A stretch of DNA of 64,000 nucleotides from Orobanche coerulescens (GCA_033398695.1 CM065804.1:119903501-119967500); one strand, 5' to 3'; positions 46,172-58,519 are shown, counted from the stretch's first letter. Numbers and translations are program-made. Notes: generated by a model from the sequence alone, not told the origin.

Positions 46172-47722
46172 TAAATGGTATCGGCCCTAGGTTGTGGAAA
46201 TCTAGGCTATCGGGTCAAGTTGTGTCTGTTGAATTTTGTCTCGTCAAGATCTTGTCTGACTGAAAAGTGTCGCGACCCGTCGTCTAAGTTTGTTGATCGT
46301 GATTAGTATCGTGGGGCGCGCATCATCTTCATGCGACTTGTGGATATAAGTCCCCCTTCTTTGTGTTGTGCCTCGTGTGACGTGAGCTACTTGTATGATT
46401 ATTTGTTAAGTGATGGAATCCTTATGTGGATTTTGATTTTGTGATATGTGGTTATTCGACTCTCATATTTTGTTTATATGAGGAGTGGTGTCACTGCTAA
46501 TTTGTCTTTTGACTATTGTTTTCGTCCGCTGCGTGTGTATTTCAAAATAATTTGCTCATTTTGCGAGTATACTTGTGAAACCTTTGTGCTTAATATGGAA
46601 TGGGAATGTATATCTGTGTGAGTTGCTCACTCCGGGAGGGTCCGACGAGGCCTCGGGGGAATCCGTGACTTCACTCCGGATTCACGAGCTTGTTCGCTAG
46701 CCGATTCGGGAAGGTCCTTAGAGGCCTCGAATGGGATCAGTGGTTTTGCCCCGATCCTAGGCGGATTTCGACTGTGATATTTGACTGATTGTTTTTCGGT
46801 AAAAGACATGTATTGTTTTGATTTTAAATGATTTGACCCATGTACTATGATGTATATAAGCGAATGTTGATACGTGTGAGTTTTGGGTATTCTAGCCTAT
46901 TAGATTTCTGAAAACCTTGAGTATCTTAGAAAATAAATTTCGAGACGCACTTTTAAAATGGATTATTTTCTCGCAGTATTTGCATGGTGCCTACTAGTGC
47001 CGCAGTATGTTTCAAGATTCTTCTATCTTGAGGACCAGAATATTTTGAGATATTTTCAGTAATTTGAAAACGCATTTGCTTAGACCCTAAGGTCGAATGT
47101 TTCTGAAGGTTTTAACTAAAAGAAAGGTGTCCTCATTTTTATCAAACGCAAGATGGTTTTTCAAAGTCTCGATAACGATGTTTCATGTTTGTATTACTTT
47201 TTTCGAAATATGATACTCAAGATCAACTGATGTTCCCAATATTATTTTCAAAAAGGTGGTTTTCGTTTTTAAAACCTATCGTTCCTGTGTGCGGTTCGGG
47301 AATGTATGTATGATGTTCGCATTGTCGTTAGGGTGTTAACCCCCGAGTTGTGATTGAATTGGTGGTGTGAGCATTGAGTCGTTCACCACGCATTTGTTGT
47401 GTTAGACCTATGTGAGAGGTGTGATGTTGGTCTTTAATATTATCGTTTCGTGGTGATTTGCGTGTTATCGCACCCGCGCGAGTTGTTAGAGATTGGTTTT
47501 GTATGATTGTGTACATCTGTTATTGTTTCAAGATGTTTTGTAAATGTGTGCTGGTTATCGTTCGGGCTGTTGAAATCGCCGAATGTAGGCCATTGTTGCT
47601 GTGATTTGGTCTATGTTGGTTGCCTTACGTTGATATGTTGTGCTGAGTTGGCATCTTCTGTATGTTGTTTTGCGGTGTTATATTCCATTGTACCTAGCAG
47701 TTGTATATTCGGTATGCTGAGG

Positions 47723-47823
47723 TGCTTCAACTGTAATATGCCGGGGCATGTACGTACAAATTGTCCTTCTCGCCAGTAACGTGTTACAAGTGTGGGCTCG
47801 AGGGACATAGAATCCAGTTTTGT
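47723..47823 (+). pseudogene. gag: Two gag zinc knuckles in element C, out of frame with each other
   Basis: 47723-47764 encodes CFNCNMPGHVRTNC and 47782-47823 encodes CYKCGLEGHRIQFC, both good CCHC knuckles (C-X2-C-X4-H-X4-C). A TAA at 47777 and a change of frame separate them. The rest of gag is not recognisable upstream. Downstream the frame meets the GACGACACTTC box and an LTR start at 47986. Confidence 0.75.
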
Positions 47824-47985
47824 GAGTTGGTTACTGAGTCTTCCGGGGCACGGACTTCAACACATATATCAGGATCGGCTCTGAGAGGCCCTTCAAAGAG
47901 GTTTCTGTCGATTGGTTGTTGTGTTGTTACCTTGCTTCTGTTGTTGTGAGTCTCGGGGACGACACTTCTTTTAAAAGAGGTTGAA

Positions 47986-48440
47986 TGTAATACCCATATT
48001 ATTTTTGACTTCTGCATTTCCTCTTTCTCAATTCTATCGACTCGCTCGTGTTTGTTGATACTTTCTGAACTTGTTCGGTATCTCGGTTGTCATCGTTCGA
48101 ACGGGTTGTGACCTTGTTTTGGATAAATCTGTTTATCGTTGTGATTTTTCCGAGTTTGGTTCGATTCGTGTGAACCTTGTTCGAAATTAATGTCTTTTAG
48201 TTTCTACAAGTTCTTTTAATATCTTGAGTTGAAGTGTGAACTTTGGGGTTGTTGTTTGACCGTTGTTGTTCGATCATTGTTGTTCGATCGTTGGTGTTCG
48301 ATCGTTATTGTTCGATCATTGTTATTTGACCATTTTTGTTCGATCATTGTGTTCGATCGTGTTGTTCGATCATTGAGGTTAAATCGTGGTTGTCCGATTG
48401 TTGATTGCCTGATCTCGTACAGTGAAGAATTGTCATTCAC
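47986..48440 (+). mobile_element. LTR-start fragment inside C interior
   Basis: Begins TGTAATACCCATATT right after a polypurine-like AAAAGAGGTTGAA with the GGGGACGACACTTC box, so it looks like a true LTR start. The matching fragment in A interior starts at 59690. It runs into a TTCGATC minisatellite and then into gag sequence without a complete LTR. Confidence 0.65.
48251..48376 (+). repeat. TTGTTCGATCRTTGT minisatellite, about 15-bp unit
   Basis: Seven to eight units of about 15 bp, mainly varying at one A/G position. A weaker relative lies at 59934-59995. Confidence 0.75.
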
Positions 48441-48452
48441 CGTTAGTCAGCT

Positions 48453-48545
48453 ATTTTGATTGCGGTCAATTGGGACACCAAGGCGTGCATTGCGAGATGG
48501 TAGCTGAGAGGTTTGGGGATCGAGTTTGCGTCTCTGGTCCGAAGG
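48453..48545 (+). pseudogene. Gag zinc-knuckle remnant, E-like
   Basis: The frame reads YFDCGQLGHQGVHCE, then VAERFGDRVCV, matching the second, altered knuckle region of E gag (FKCGQLGHQAVHCE). The first Cys is again aromatic. It is an isolated fragment between the TTCGATC repeat and the 3' tract. Confidence 0.7.
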
Positions 48546-48944
48546 GACACGAAGATGCCTAGTGTGGTTCTCGAGAATTTCGGTGTGGTCGGAGTTCTCT
48601 GTGGTTACCTTCGTTGTACGTTTCATTTCTATTTTTCGTCTGTACGTGTTTTCTTGTAAAGGTGGATTTTGTCTCTTGATGGTTCGTATAATTGACTTGA
48701 TTGCGTTATCTGTTTGGTGATGCTTGGCACTTGTTGATTGTGTTATGCCCCTGCTTGTGGCATTGTGATGGTTGTCGTTGAACGTGTTTCCACACCGTAT
48801 GTTCCTCTGCGCTTTTGTAACGTCTCACCGATGGGCGAAAGCTATGCGTTCTTGGGTATCTCGTTGAGATGTTCATGGTGGGATATTGTTCCTTCCTACT
48901 TATTTTTAAGTTTCGGGACAAAACTTCTTTTAAGGAGGGTAGTA

Positions 48945-49768
48945 TGTAATATCCGCAATTTTGATTTTCGGTAAATTTCTTTTTTTGGTAGGAGTTCATT
49001 TTAACGGCTCGCTTATGACCGTTTCGTCATTCTGAGAATGACTAATTCTGCACTTTTTGACATCCGAGTTCGTTTCGGTGTCGTTTTGCTGAGTTCCGTG
49101 CTTTTTGGCGACTTCCGCAATTGAGTTCGATTCTTGCGAATCTCGTTCGAAACTGTTGTTTCGTGATCCCCGTAAGTCCGTTTAACTTTGTTAGACGTGT
49201 TGTGAACTTTGGTTTGGTTATTCGATCACCTATCGTGACTTTCAGGCATTTTGGGCCATTTTGTATTTTTCCAAAGTTGTGGGTATCTGCCTTCGTATTT
49301 ATTGTTTCGACTCTTTTCATGGTCGCGTGTGAGTTTGATTAGAGATCAATCTCTTAGTATGATCATATTCTGGAGCTTTCCGTGTGTATATTGAACTTGA
49401 AGATTCGGTCGGAGAAATCCCGTCGTCGTACCCATTTTTGAGGGTACAATTGTTATTTCTGAGTCGTTAGCGCATGCTACATCCGGGTGGTTAGCACGCG
49501 CTAAGGTGCAGTAGTTAGCACACGCTACGGGTTTGGTAGCGCACGTTAACTGGTAGTCCGAGGCAGTCCAGGAGCTACTGGACTGGGACTGGAGTCTCGT
49601 TAGCGCACGCTACGGTTGGTAGATAGCGCGGGCTATCGTCTGTTTAGCGCACACTATCTGTCCTTTCTAGTGCGCGCTACCTGGTAGGTACAGATATGTC
49701 CAGGAGCCACTGGACTGGGTTCTTGGCTCGTTAGCGCACTCTACGCGTATTGGCTAGCGCACGCTAAC
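48945..49768 (+). mobile_element. Second LTR of element C, cut by element A
   Basis: Begins TGTAATATCCGC after AAGGAGGGTAGTA, follows 43220-44045 closely, and includes the palindrome array 49468-49766. At 49769 element A starts. The rest of this LTR should lie beyond the right edge of the window. Confidence 0.82.
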
Positions 49769-50089
49769 TGTAATACCCACGATTTTCGTTTCGGTTATTT
49801 TGGATTTTTTTCGGATATTTCCCGGTTGTCGAATCCCGGTATTATTTTCTCGACAACTGATTTTGGTGTTTATGTAGGTGATGATTTTTTATTCGTTGTT
49901 TCAATTTTGGACCGATGATGTTGTCCCCGAGTATTTTGTCGTGTTCGTTCCGTGCGATTTCGGAAAATCAAGTCATCGAATCATGGTGGTCGGACACTAG
50001 CTGGACGGTTGCGGGCACTGGCCGGACGAGTGGAGGCACTGACCGGACGGGTGCAGGCACTGGCCGGGCGGGTGCGGCAAGAACCGGCG

Positions 50090-50296
50090 TAGTGCACGCT
50101 ACGGCCGGTAGCTAGCGCACGCTACGGCCAGGAGGCAGCGCACGCTACGGCCGGTTGGCTGCGCGCGCTAGTCGCCCGAGGCAGTGGGGTTATGGACTAG
50201 GGTGGATCGGCAGGTAGCGCACGCCATCTGCCGGCATCCTGCGACGCCTTCTGACCGTGAGTAGCGCGCGCTATGGCCGGAAGGCTGCGCACGCTA
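50090..50296 (+). promoter_or_regulatory. Phased palindromes in A LTR 1 (before nested B)
   Basis: Centres 50095, 50118, 50141 and 50164 are exactly 23 bp apart. The repeated core is RGCGCACGCTACGG. Further boxes lie near 50219, 50267 and 50290. The array resumes after B at 55247-55281 and ends 11 bp before a TATA at 55293. Confidence 0.75.
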
Positions 50297-50301
50297 CCTG
50301 G

Positions 50302-50306
50302 CCGAG
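50302..50306. repeat. Target-site duplication CCGAG (left of B)
   Basis: CCGAG precedes TGTCCGGG and is repeated at 55201-55205 after the right end of B. Confidence 0.88.
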
Positions 50307-51760
50307 TGTCCGGGTCCGAACTGGACTAGAATTTTTTCGCCGAAAATTCAACCCCGTGCCGGCACTGATTGTCCGCACAACAACCAGTCAGCCTTCGATC
50401 CTCACCAAACACTCGTGTTTGTCTCACATCACTCGTATTTAGTATGATCAGAGTTACAGCCCAAGACCACCTTTAGTGTTTGAAGGAGTATGCAGTGGAA
50501 TACAATCAAAACACATAAAGGCACACACAATTTACGGGTATAATTCCCCAACCTTGAATATTATTTGCACTCTCAATATACAAGGAAAAGGCCTCGTTGT
50601 ACAACTCTCAAAGATCTCACGATCTTCTCTCTTGGGTTCTCTGCCTCGAGGATCACCCTACAATATTGTACAATGCACCTATTTATAGCCCAAGCAAAGG
50701 ACTACATCGGTTGACAACCCCAACCACTAGGTTCAGCTCGACACTCCACGTGTCGACGCGTGGCAAAAGACCACCATGCGTCCCTGCCACTTGTCCGGAG
50801 CAGTTTCCGCACAACTTGCTCGCCTCTGACTTGTACTACCACGTACAAGGTCTTCTGGAACCGTCCTGCAACCGTCCGCAACCGCTTGCTAGTAACCGTC
50901 CCGCAACTGCCCTGATGGATCCCAGCACTCCATCTGGCACTTGTAGTCCACCAAGTAACTGCTCACATGCTGGCGTGTGCCTCACACATCTTATAACTGC
51001 TTGGAACCATTCCCGCACAACCGCTCCAAGTAACCGTTCCGTCATGTCGTTGACTGGAACTACCTCATAACCGCCCCATGCAACTGCCATGACTTGTAAC
51101 CGCCTCGAACCGTCAATGCCAAGCTGGCATTCCCTCGCGCCCAAGTATTGTTCCCACCTAGTCCGAGTCAATTCCCATAGATTTATGCACAAGTGCCCAG
51201 CCACTTGCACATTCCCGAGTCTTGCCCCCAATGATCCGACAATGCTCGCATATGTCCGCACATGGTCCGCCCAGCACGGTCGAACCCTCTCGGCCGTGGG
51301 CACACAGCCCAGGCCTTGTCCGCGCCCGAAGTGTCCGCTGATCGGGATGGTCCGATCCGGGTCGGGTTTCACCTCCGGATCGACCTGTGACCCAATCCCA
51401 TGGCAAGTCCCAGCACCTTGCCAAGTCCTTGCCGAGCACCTTGGGTCACCCCTTGGGCGTGGCCCTTAGTAACTACCTTCCCCCCTATAATAGGCTTAGA
51501 CGGATAAAGACTGGTGATGGCAGTAACCATTGAAAAGCTGAAGAATCACTCGCCTGCCTCCAGCCTTGAACCAGCCCAAAACTTCAAAGTAACACGAGAT
51601 TGTCTTGATTCCATGTCTTAGCTAAGCCTTACACTCACCAAGACGCCTCCGAATCACTTTTCATTCCCGTGCCTTAGTGTCGTGCCACGCCCAGTCGGCC
51701 TGATCCATGATGACTCGACCACTGCAGGAGCCAGTAGTCACCCATGTTAAGGGTGTAACA
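50307..51760 (-). mobile_element. 3' LTR of element B
   Basis: TGTCCGGG (mutated from TGTCACGGG) to GGGTGTAACA. Minus-strand TATA TATAAATAGG is at 50679-50688. An array of CGGTTA/CAGTTG words lies at 50868-51110. Confidence 0.85.
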
Positions 51761-53725
51761 AACGTCCCCCACTTGAAGAAATCGACGCCCTCGTCGATGG
51801 GAGTCTTTTAACATATCATAGCCCGATACTTGTACTTTTCTCGAACTGCCTTAGTCCGTCTTCCGTTTTGGGATGTTGCATTGATTCACCCTTCCACTGG
51901 ACCACAATGATCGATCCTCCATCCGATGAACCTCCGAAAACAAGTCAGCTATATCTTCAAAACCATCCCAGCGATCCGTCTTGAAACACCACATGCCTCA
52001 AGAAAGAAGTCAGCTTCAACCACATAGGTCTCCTACACTGTACTCCTATTTTCCGTCTAGTTACATAACCCGCTAACTCACACACACTTAGCCAAGATTA
52101 CATAACTTTGCATCGGACAACCCCCGAATGCTAGGTAATTCACAAGTAAGATTGCTACACATAAAGCAAAATTACAAACATAGGGTCACAAACGTAAAAA
52201 TCTGAAGTCTACCTATTACAATAGAAACCAGCCACATAGATTGTTCAGATGGACCAACAATCCTTCTGGAATGAGCAATGGCCTGCAACTCTTTTGCTCA
52301 TTTTTACTGACTTCAGCAACACGTCTTTTGGCCAACCTTAACGGGACATAAACTGTAAGCACCTCCCATGCTTTGGATGTTCAGTTCGATTGAAGATCGT
52401 GGGAGTCCTTCAACCGATTGAAATTTTCATAGGCTAATCGGGACCTTAGCCACACCTAACGCCGTTTATCCAGCCAAATCTGACTATGACCAGGATATGC
52501 TTCACTCTAAACACATATCCATGCTATTTTTCCTCACAAATCCGAAAAATAACAACAGTAATGTAGGACCACATAAATATTTTAACAAGAACGTATGGAA
52601 AGCATTACCCTTACCCAACCACACACCAGCCTAAGTCGTCGAATAACATCTCCTACTCATGCAACAGGTTCAAGTATGATCAGTACTTACCCTGATTTTC
52701 GACCTCGCACCTTTAGACTAGCCTTTGGGCCGCACCAATGTTCCTCAACCACTTGACACGAACAGATCGCAATCTTCAAGGATCTTCCCATCGCTCGTAA
52801 CAGATCAGCCATCAACTCGACTGAACTGTCCATCTAGATGCACCAAGCACCATCCCAAATATTGGTACTCATACGAAGTATCGCTCCTCCTGGAACTAAG
52901 TCTGGAACTTTATTGTCAAAGGGAACCAATCCCACCGTCTGGTCACTTGCTTCAAAATCAGCCTTCATGCCGCAATTTTGAACCACGGTCGACGATGCTC
53001 CTCCAAGCAAGCATCCATTCCTATTTCGGCATCCGGTCCACACGAACAATGCCCTTAAGAACTATCTTTCTCGAAACCGAGCGCACCTCATTCCGCACAC
53101 AAAGATGTCGACTTTAACCGATTCCGACATCCGTTTTTCCACAACTCATCCCACATTTCTTTCTTCGGTCCACAGCACCAAAGAAGAACCGAACAGAGTC
53201 CCAACTCTGGCTTTTCCCACGTAAACATCCCCACCAAGCATGACGCCACTAGTCCTCTAGTAAAACTGGCTATGGACATCTTCTTCGCCCGAACATGTGC
53301 AGACAATCATTTTGATTCATGTCCTCCAGGAAGCCTTGTCCACACAATTGACGTTTTACCATCGTCAATTCTCTGGAATTCAGGAACCCGCACACGAGAT
53401 AAAAACGAAGAGGCTTTGTCTTCCACAATCCGACAGATTCGGTCCAGCAACCGTCCTCTTCCGAACCACCAAGTCGTCTTCAGGCAGTCATCTTCAGATC
53501 CTCGGCTACCAAGAGGATGTCCGCGTCCTCGCCTTCTGAAATGATCCCTGCTCAACGAACTTCGGCATCTCCCAAACCAAAAATCTGGCATCCGTCCAGG
53601 TATCTCGCGTTCCCTTTCCAATCCTTGCATTCACGAACAAGGACTCACCTTCCGCAAGCGAACTTTGGCCATCAAGCACCAAAGTTTTCCGACCAGAACC
53701 CACTAACGGGGCTCCGATACCAAAT
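51761..53725 (-). other. Interior of element B, no intact gene
   Basis: Minus strand: primer site TGGTATCGGAGC (53711-53722) and polypurine AAGTGGGGGACGTT (51761-51775). About 1.96 kb between them has only short frames with no recognised domain, while B' has a gag here. The right half may be a diverged gag, but no zinc knuckle is visible. Confidence 0.7.
53711..53722 (-). other. Primer-binding site of element B
   Basis: Minus strand TGGTATCGGAGC, three bases from the LTR end at 53726. Confidence 0.88.
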
Positions 53726-55200
53726 TGTCACGGGTCCGAACTGGACTAGAATTTTTTCACCGAAAATTCAACCCCGTGCTGGCACTGATTGTCCGCACAA
53801 CAACCAGTCAGCCTTCGATCCTCACCAAACACTCGTGTTTGCCTCACAACACTCGTGTTTAGTATGATCAGAGTTACACCCCAATACCACCTTTAGTGTT
53901 TGAAGAAGTATGCAGTGGAATACAATCAAAACACGTAAAGGCACACACAATTTACGGGGATAATTCCCCAACCTTGAATATTATTTGCACTCTCAATATA
54001 CAAGGAAAAGGCCTCACTGTACAACTCTCAAAGATCTCACGATCTTCTATCTCGGGTTCTCTGCCTCGAGGATCACCCTACAAAATTGTACAATGCACCT
54101 ATTTATAGCCCAAGCAAAGGACTACATCGGTTGACAACCCCAACCGCTAGGTTCAGCTCGATACTCCACGTGTAGACGCATGGCAAAAGACCACCATGCG
54201 TCCCTGCCACTTGTCCCGAGCAGTTTCCGCACAACTTGCTCGCCTCTGCCTTGTACTGCCACATACAAGGTCTTCTGGAACTGTCCTGCAACCATCCGCA
54301 ACCGCTTGCTAGTAACCGTCCTGCAACTGCCCTGATGGATCCCAGCACTCCACCTGGCACATGCAGTCCACCAAGTAACTGCTCACATGCTGACGTGTGC
54401 CTCGCACGTCTTATAACTGCTTGGAACCGTTCCCGCACAACCGCTCCAAGTAACTGTTCCGTCATGTCGTTGCCTGGAACTACCTCATAACCTCCCCATG
54501 CAACTGCCATGACTTGTAACCTCCTCGAACCGTCAATGCCAAGCTCGTGCGTGCAAATCTGGCGTTCCCTCGCGCCCAAGTCTTGTTCCCACCTAGTCCG
54601 AGTCAATTCCCATAGATTTATGCACAAGTGCCCAGCCACTTGCACATTCCCGAGTCTTGCCCCCAATGATCCGACAATGCTCGGATATGTCTGCACATGG
54701 TCCGCCCAGCACGGTCGAACCCTCTCGACTGTGGGCACACAGCCCAGGCCTTGTCCGCGCCCGAAGTGTCCGCTGATCGGGTCGGTCCGATCCGGGTCGG
54801 GTTTCACCTCCGGATCGACCCGTGACCCAATCCCATGGCAAGTCCCAGCACCTTTCCAAGTCCTTGGCCGAGCACCTTGGGTCACCCCTTGGGCATGGCC
54901 CTTAGTAACTACCTCCCCCCCTATAATAGGCTTAGACGGATAATGCCTGGTGATGGCAGTAACCATTGAAAAGCTGAAGAATCACTCGCCTGCCTCCAGC
55001 CTTGAACCAGCCCAAAACTTCTAAGTAACACGAGATTGTCTTGATTCCATGTCTTAGCTAAGCCTCACACTCGCCAAGAAGCCTCCGAATCACTTTTCAT
55101 TCCCGTGCCTTAGTGTCGTGCCATGCCCAGTCGGCACAGTCCGCCTAGTGACTCGACCACCTGCCGAGCCCAGCGAGTCACCTATGTTAAGGGTGTAACA
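53726..55200 (-). mobile_element. 5' LTR of element B
   Basis: TGTCACGGG to GGGTGTAACA. Minus-strand TATA (TATAAATAGG) is at 54099-54108, and the MYB-like array is at about 54300-54540. A 287-codon open frame on the minus strand (54966-54103) lies wholly upstream of the TATA and is not considered a gene. Confidence 0.86.
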
Positions 55201-55205
55201 CCGAG

Positions 55206-57497
55206 TCAGTAGGGCAGTGAGGATTATGGATTGCGGCCCGGGCCGATAGCGCACGCTAGCTCGGCAGCCTAGCGCACGCTAGGCTGCACCAGTATAATTA
55301 TGACTGAGCAGTCCTGTTTGCACTCATTTTTCATTTCCTTTCTTTCCTGTACGCGGCTGGATTCTTGGAGGTGACGAATGCATGTTGTTATACAACTAAT
55401 CCACGAAGTTTGGGAGCTCATATCATCGATTAATCACTCCATAACATCCTTCAATCCAGCGAATCAAGGTTAGTTTTCCTAAAATCCTAGTTTTGGGAAA
55501 ATTGGGGGTTTTGGTTGTTTTCGCCAGTTTGATCCGTGATAACTTATATTTGTGATGGATTGATGATTACTAAGTCATATTATACCAATTTCCTTGTTGA
55601 TCCATTGTTCTATTGTTAAAGATTCTTCGTTTTGTTAAGTTCCTAATTGGTGCCTTGAAGGTGTCCGGTGAAAATCCTTAGAGGGGGGTTTTGGGCGTTC
55701 TACGATTATTCTTCCTCGTACGATCGTCAATTTACTCATGGTATGATGTTAGGGTGAGGTTCCTTGCGAAGAACGCGAGTCGTAACCCTTCCGCTCACCG
55801 TTAGCCGATCGGTGGTGTTACCGTCGTTTCCGCCAGAGAGTTGTTGGCATTCGAGGTTTTTCGATTGAGCCACGTTGGTCGGAGTGTCCAGTATCAACTA
55901 TTGAGGCAAGTATCTTGCCCATACATTACGTTTTTTGAGAATATGATGGTTGAAAATTGACGATACGTGCTAAACGAATTGTTTACAACTATCTTTCTAA
56001 AGAATCGGTATATCTACAATCATGGTTTTATTAAAAGAGGATTCTTGTGTTCGTGAATTAATGTGCTTAATTGACTATGCGTATTGGTGTCAAGTATAGG
56101 ATCACCTTATTTTCGAGTGATGCCATTATGTGTGATTTTGTTTTTGCTAAGTTAAAGTTCAATTATTTTGTTAAGATTTCGTGTGGAGTCATGCAGATGT
56201 GTGTGAATATGTGAACTTGTGTGATATTGGTTGTGTCGTTTGGTGCTGTTTAGATGGTGTGCTTCTTTCTTAAATGTATAAGCTTTGGGTCGTGAGTGTG
56301 TGATGGACATTTGGCCATTCTAGCAAAATACCTCGACTATATATATTGTGATTGACTCTTGAGGATTTCGGTTTTGGAAATTGTGAATTGATGAGAGTTG
56401 TAAGTTTTTCTCGGGTACTCTCACTTGGGGATTGACTCGACGGGGTCACACGGGGACCTGGTGGCTTAGCGGCTGGACTGGGTCGCGAGGGTTACTTCGA
56501 GTGGGCATTCTCACCTGGGGATTGCTCGACGGGGCACACAGGGACTTGGTGGCTTGATGGCCGGACCGGGTCGCGAGAATTGCCAGAATGTTTGTAATGA
56601 TGATTAATTGTGATATGTCCGGAGTATCACAATGCTTGTTGCTCGGAGTCGAGAGACATTATATATCGAGTCTTGGTGTTTGGCTAAAATGGCATAAGAG
56701 TAATGTATCATGTGTAATATGTCTTTGGAAGTGAATTGAAGTTGATGATCGGGTCGTGGACCCTGTGTTTTGTGACTGGAATGATCGGGTCGTGGACCCT
56801 ATGTTTTGTGACTGGAATGAATTGGGTTGTGAACCCCGTGTTTTGTTAACGGATTTGCATTTTTGGAAAATGAACTTTGGGGCTGTGACCCTAAGTGGCT
56901 TTTGTAAAATTAAGAACTTTTCAATCATAAATGTTTTCAAAACTCCCGAGATTTGGAAGTGTTTGCAAAGTGCTTACTTGTTTCGTTTTACTTTCAAGAC
57001 TTGAATTATTTTTAATTATCAAAATATCTCGGAATGTGTTATGTATGGCTCGTACTTGCACTTTATACTTGTACTAGAAAAACAGAGGAGTTTTGCTAAC
57101 CCCCGAATATTCGGGGGTGGATGTCTGTTTTTACATCCAGGTACATGCTGGTTTGGGAGCAAAACACAGGATCGGCGCGAAGGATGATGGAAGCCGAATG
57201 ATACTAATCACATGAAGGCCAGTGTTAGATGCAGTCAGTCGGAGTTTGTGTATGGTCTTTCTTCTGTCGTACTTTTGGTTTGTGAGTGTATTTTACCCTT
57301 GCATGGGTATGAGTCGAGATAGAAATGTGCATTTTGACTTGTATGTTTGTGATAAAAGACCAAGTTAGTATGTTGATTTGGTATTTTATCATGTCGGTAT
57401 GTAATGAATTGTGTTGTTTGGATGTCTAGCCTGGTGGATCCTCACGGAGAGGGTCTGCAGCGTGTAATATTCCCGGTTTGAAATTGGGGGTGTTACA
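55206..57497 (+). mobile_element. First LTR of element A, right part
   Basis: Resumes after B with the CCGAG duplication before it. Two palindromes (55247-55281), TATAATTA (55293), GAATCAAGGTTAGTTTTCC (55461), GAGGCAAGTATC (55903), two 100-bp G/C-rich repeats (56418-56583), two 31-bp GATCGGGTCGTGGACCC repeats (about 56750-56810), a stem-loop (57100-57117) and a terminal stem-loop (57463-57497). No gene. Confidence 0.83.
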
Positions 57498-58440
57498 TTT
57501 ATTGTATCGGAGCTTAGGTTGCGGAAACCTAGGCTGTCGGGTCCATTCGGGTATTGTCGTGTCTTGTCCTGTCAGATTGTGTTTGTCTAAGTCGTGTCGC
57601 GACGCGTCGTCTGTGATGTCGGCCGTGATTAGTATCGAGGTGCAGCCATCATCTTCCTGCGACCTGTGGATGTAAGTCTCCCTACTATAATGTGCCTTGT
57701 GATATACGAGCTTGTATGATTTTGTGTTATGACGTGGAGTTTAAAGGTGATTTGTGATTATGTGGCCTATGTTGTTTGATCCTTGTATGATGCTAGAATG
57801 GAAGTGATGCCAACGTATATGTATATATACACACACATCCTGATATAAGTCGTTTTTACAAGAGTAATGGCCTTGGTGTGGTTACGCAAAGAAAAACTCA
57901 TCAATGTGATATTTTAAAAACATTACATGTTTTGGGGAGTCACTTATATTTTGTATTAAAACATCCTCCAAATGGAGAAAAAAAGTTGATTTTTGTATAA
58001 TGACCTAAAGGCCGAATTTTTTTTTGAGAATTCAAACTACCGATATTTTATTTTCATCTTGTATTATAAGTTTTCAAAACACGATTTCTGAACTCCAGTG
58101 AAGTCTACAAAATGTAGACAAGACGTGACTCTCGTTTTCAACTTATCGGTTTTATGACAGTTAGTCGAGAAATACGTGATGATGTTCTTGTTGTTCGGGC
58201 AGTGTTGCCAGTTTTAGATTAAAACTATGATGTGAATGCTGAGTCGTTTGATTTGTTTACTAAGAGGTGAGATTTCGGTTTTTGAATGACAATTGTCTTT
58301 TGATGGTTGCTCATGAAGTGTTAAATCGATGGCTTGGAGATTCGAACGTGTTGTCGTTTATTTATGACCATCGATTCTAGTAATGTCGTATATATATATA
58401 TATATATATATTCGCAATCACGTTGCTGAATTAGAGCTGT

Positions 58441-58519
58441 TAGCGCACGCTAAGCACAAGGCTAGCGCGCGCTAATGTGGCATGAGTAGCGCACGCTAAT
58501 GTTGTTGTAACGCGCGCTA
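58441..58519 (+). promoter_or_regulatory. Palindrome cluster inside A interior
   Basis: TAGCGCACGCTA 58441, TAGCGCGCGCTA 58463, TAGCGCACGCTA 58487, TAACGCGCGCTA 58508; centres 22, 24 and 21 bp apart. No TATA box follows. It is the only such cluster outside an LTR here. Confidence 0.65.

Larger units (their letters stand above)
46172..48944 (+). mobile_element. Interior of element C, degenerate
   Basis: Begins with an altered primer site (TGGTATCGGCCC, 46176-46187) and the GATTAGTATCG leader block (46300), and ends with the GACAAAAC box and AAGGAGGGTAGTA tract before 48945. Only zinc-knuckle fragments of gag remain, plus a foreign LTR-start fragment (47986 onward). There is no pol. 46400-47690 shows no gene. 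Confidence 0.75.
49769..50306 (+). mobile_element. First LTR of element A, left part
   Basis: Starts TGTAATACCCACG, like 60308. It is G/C-rich with CTGGCCGGAC repeats (49990-50090) and a palindrome array with exact 23-bp spacing (50090-50170), plus boxes to 50296. Element B is inserted after 50306. Confidence 0.82.
50307..55200 (-). mobile_element. Element B, nested in LTR A, non-autonomous, 4.9 kb
   Basis: LTRs 50307-51760 and 53726-55200 (about 1.46 kb), minus strand, with a primer site next to the right LTR and a polypurine tract beside the left LTR. The interior (51761-53725) has no clear gag. Parts (52345-52800) match B' 63500-64000, which places both in one family. A 5-bp duplication flanks it. 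Confidence 0.87.

Noticed and set aside
51089..51469. 126-codon frame with CPATC and CPRPKCP words
   Set aside because: Antisense to B LTR; the reverse complement of G/C-rich U3; no zinc-binding pattern holds up.
54103..54966. 287-codon open frame on the minus strand in B LTR
   Set aside because: It lies upstream of the LTR TATA box, is broken in the sister LTR (178 codons), has no domain, and is explained by G/C-rich, stop-poor sequence.
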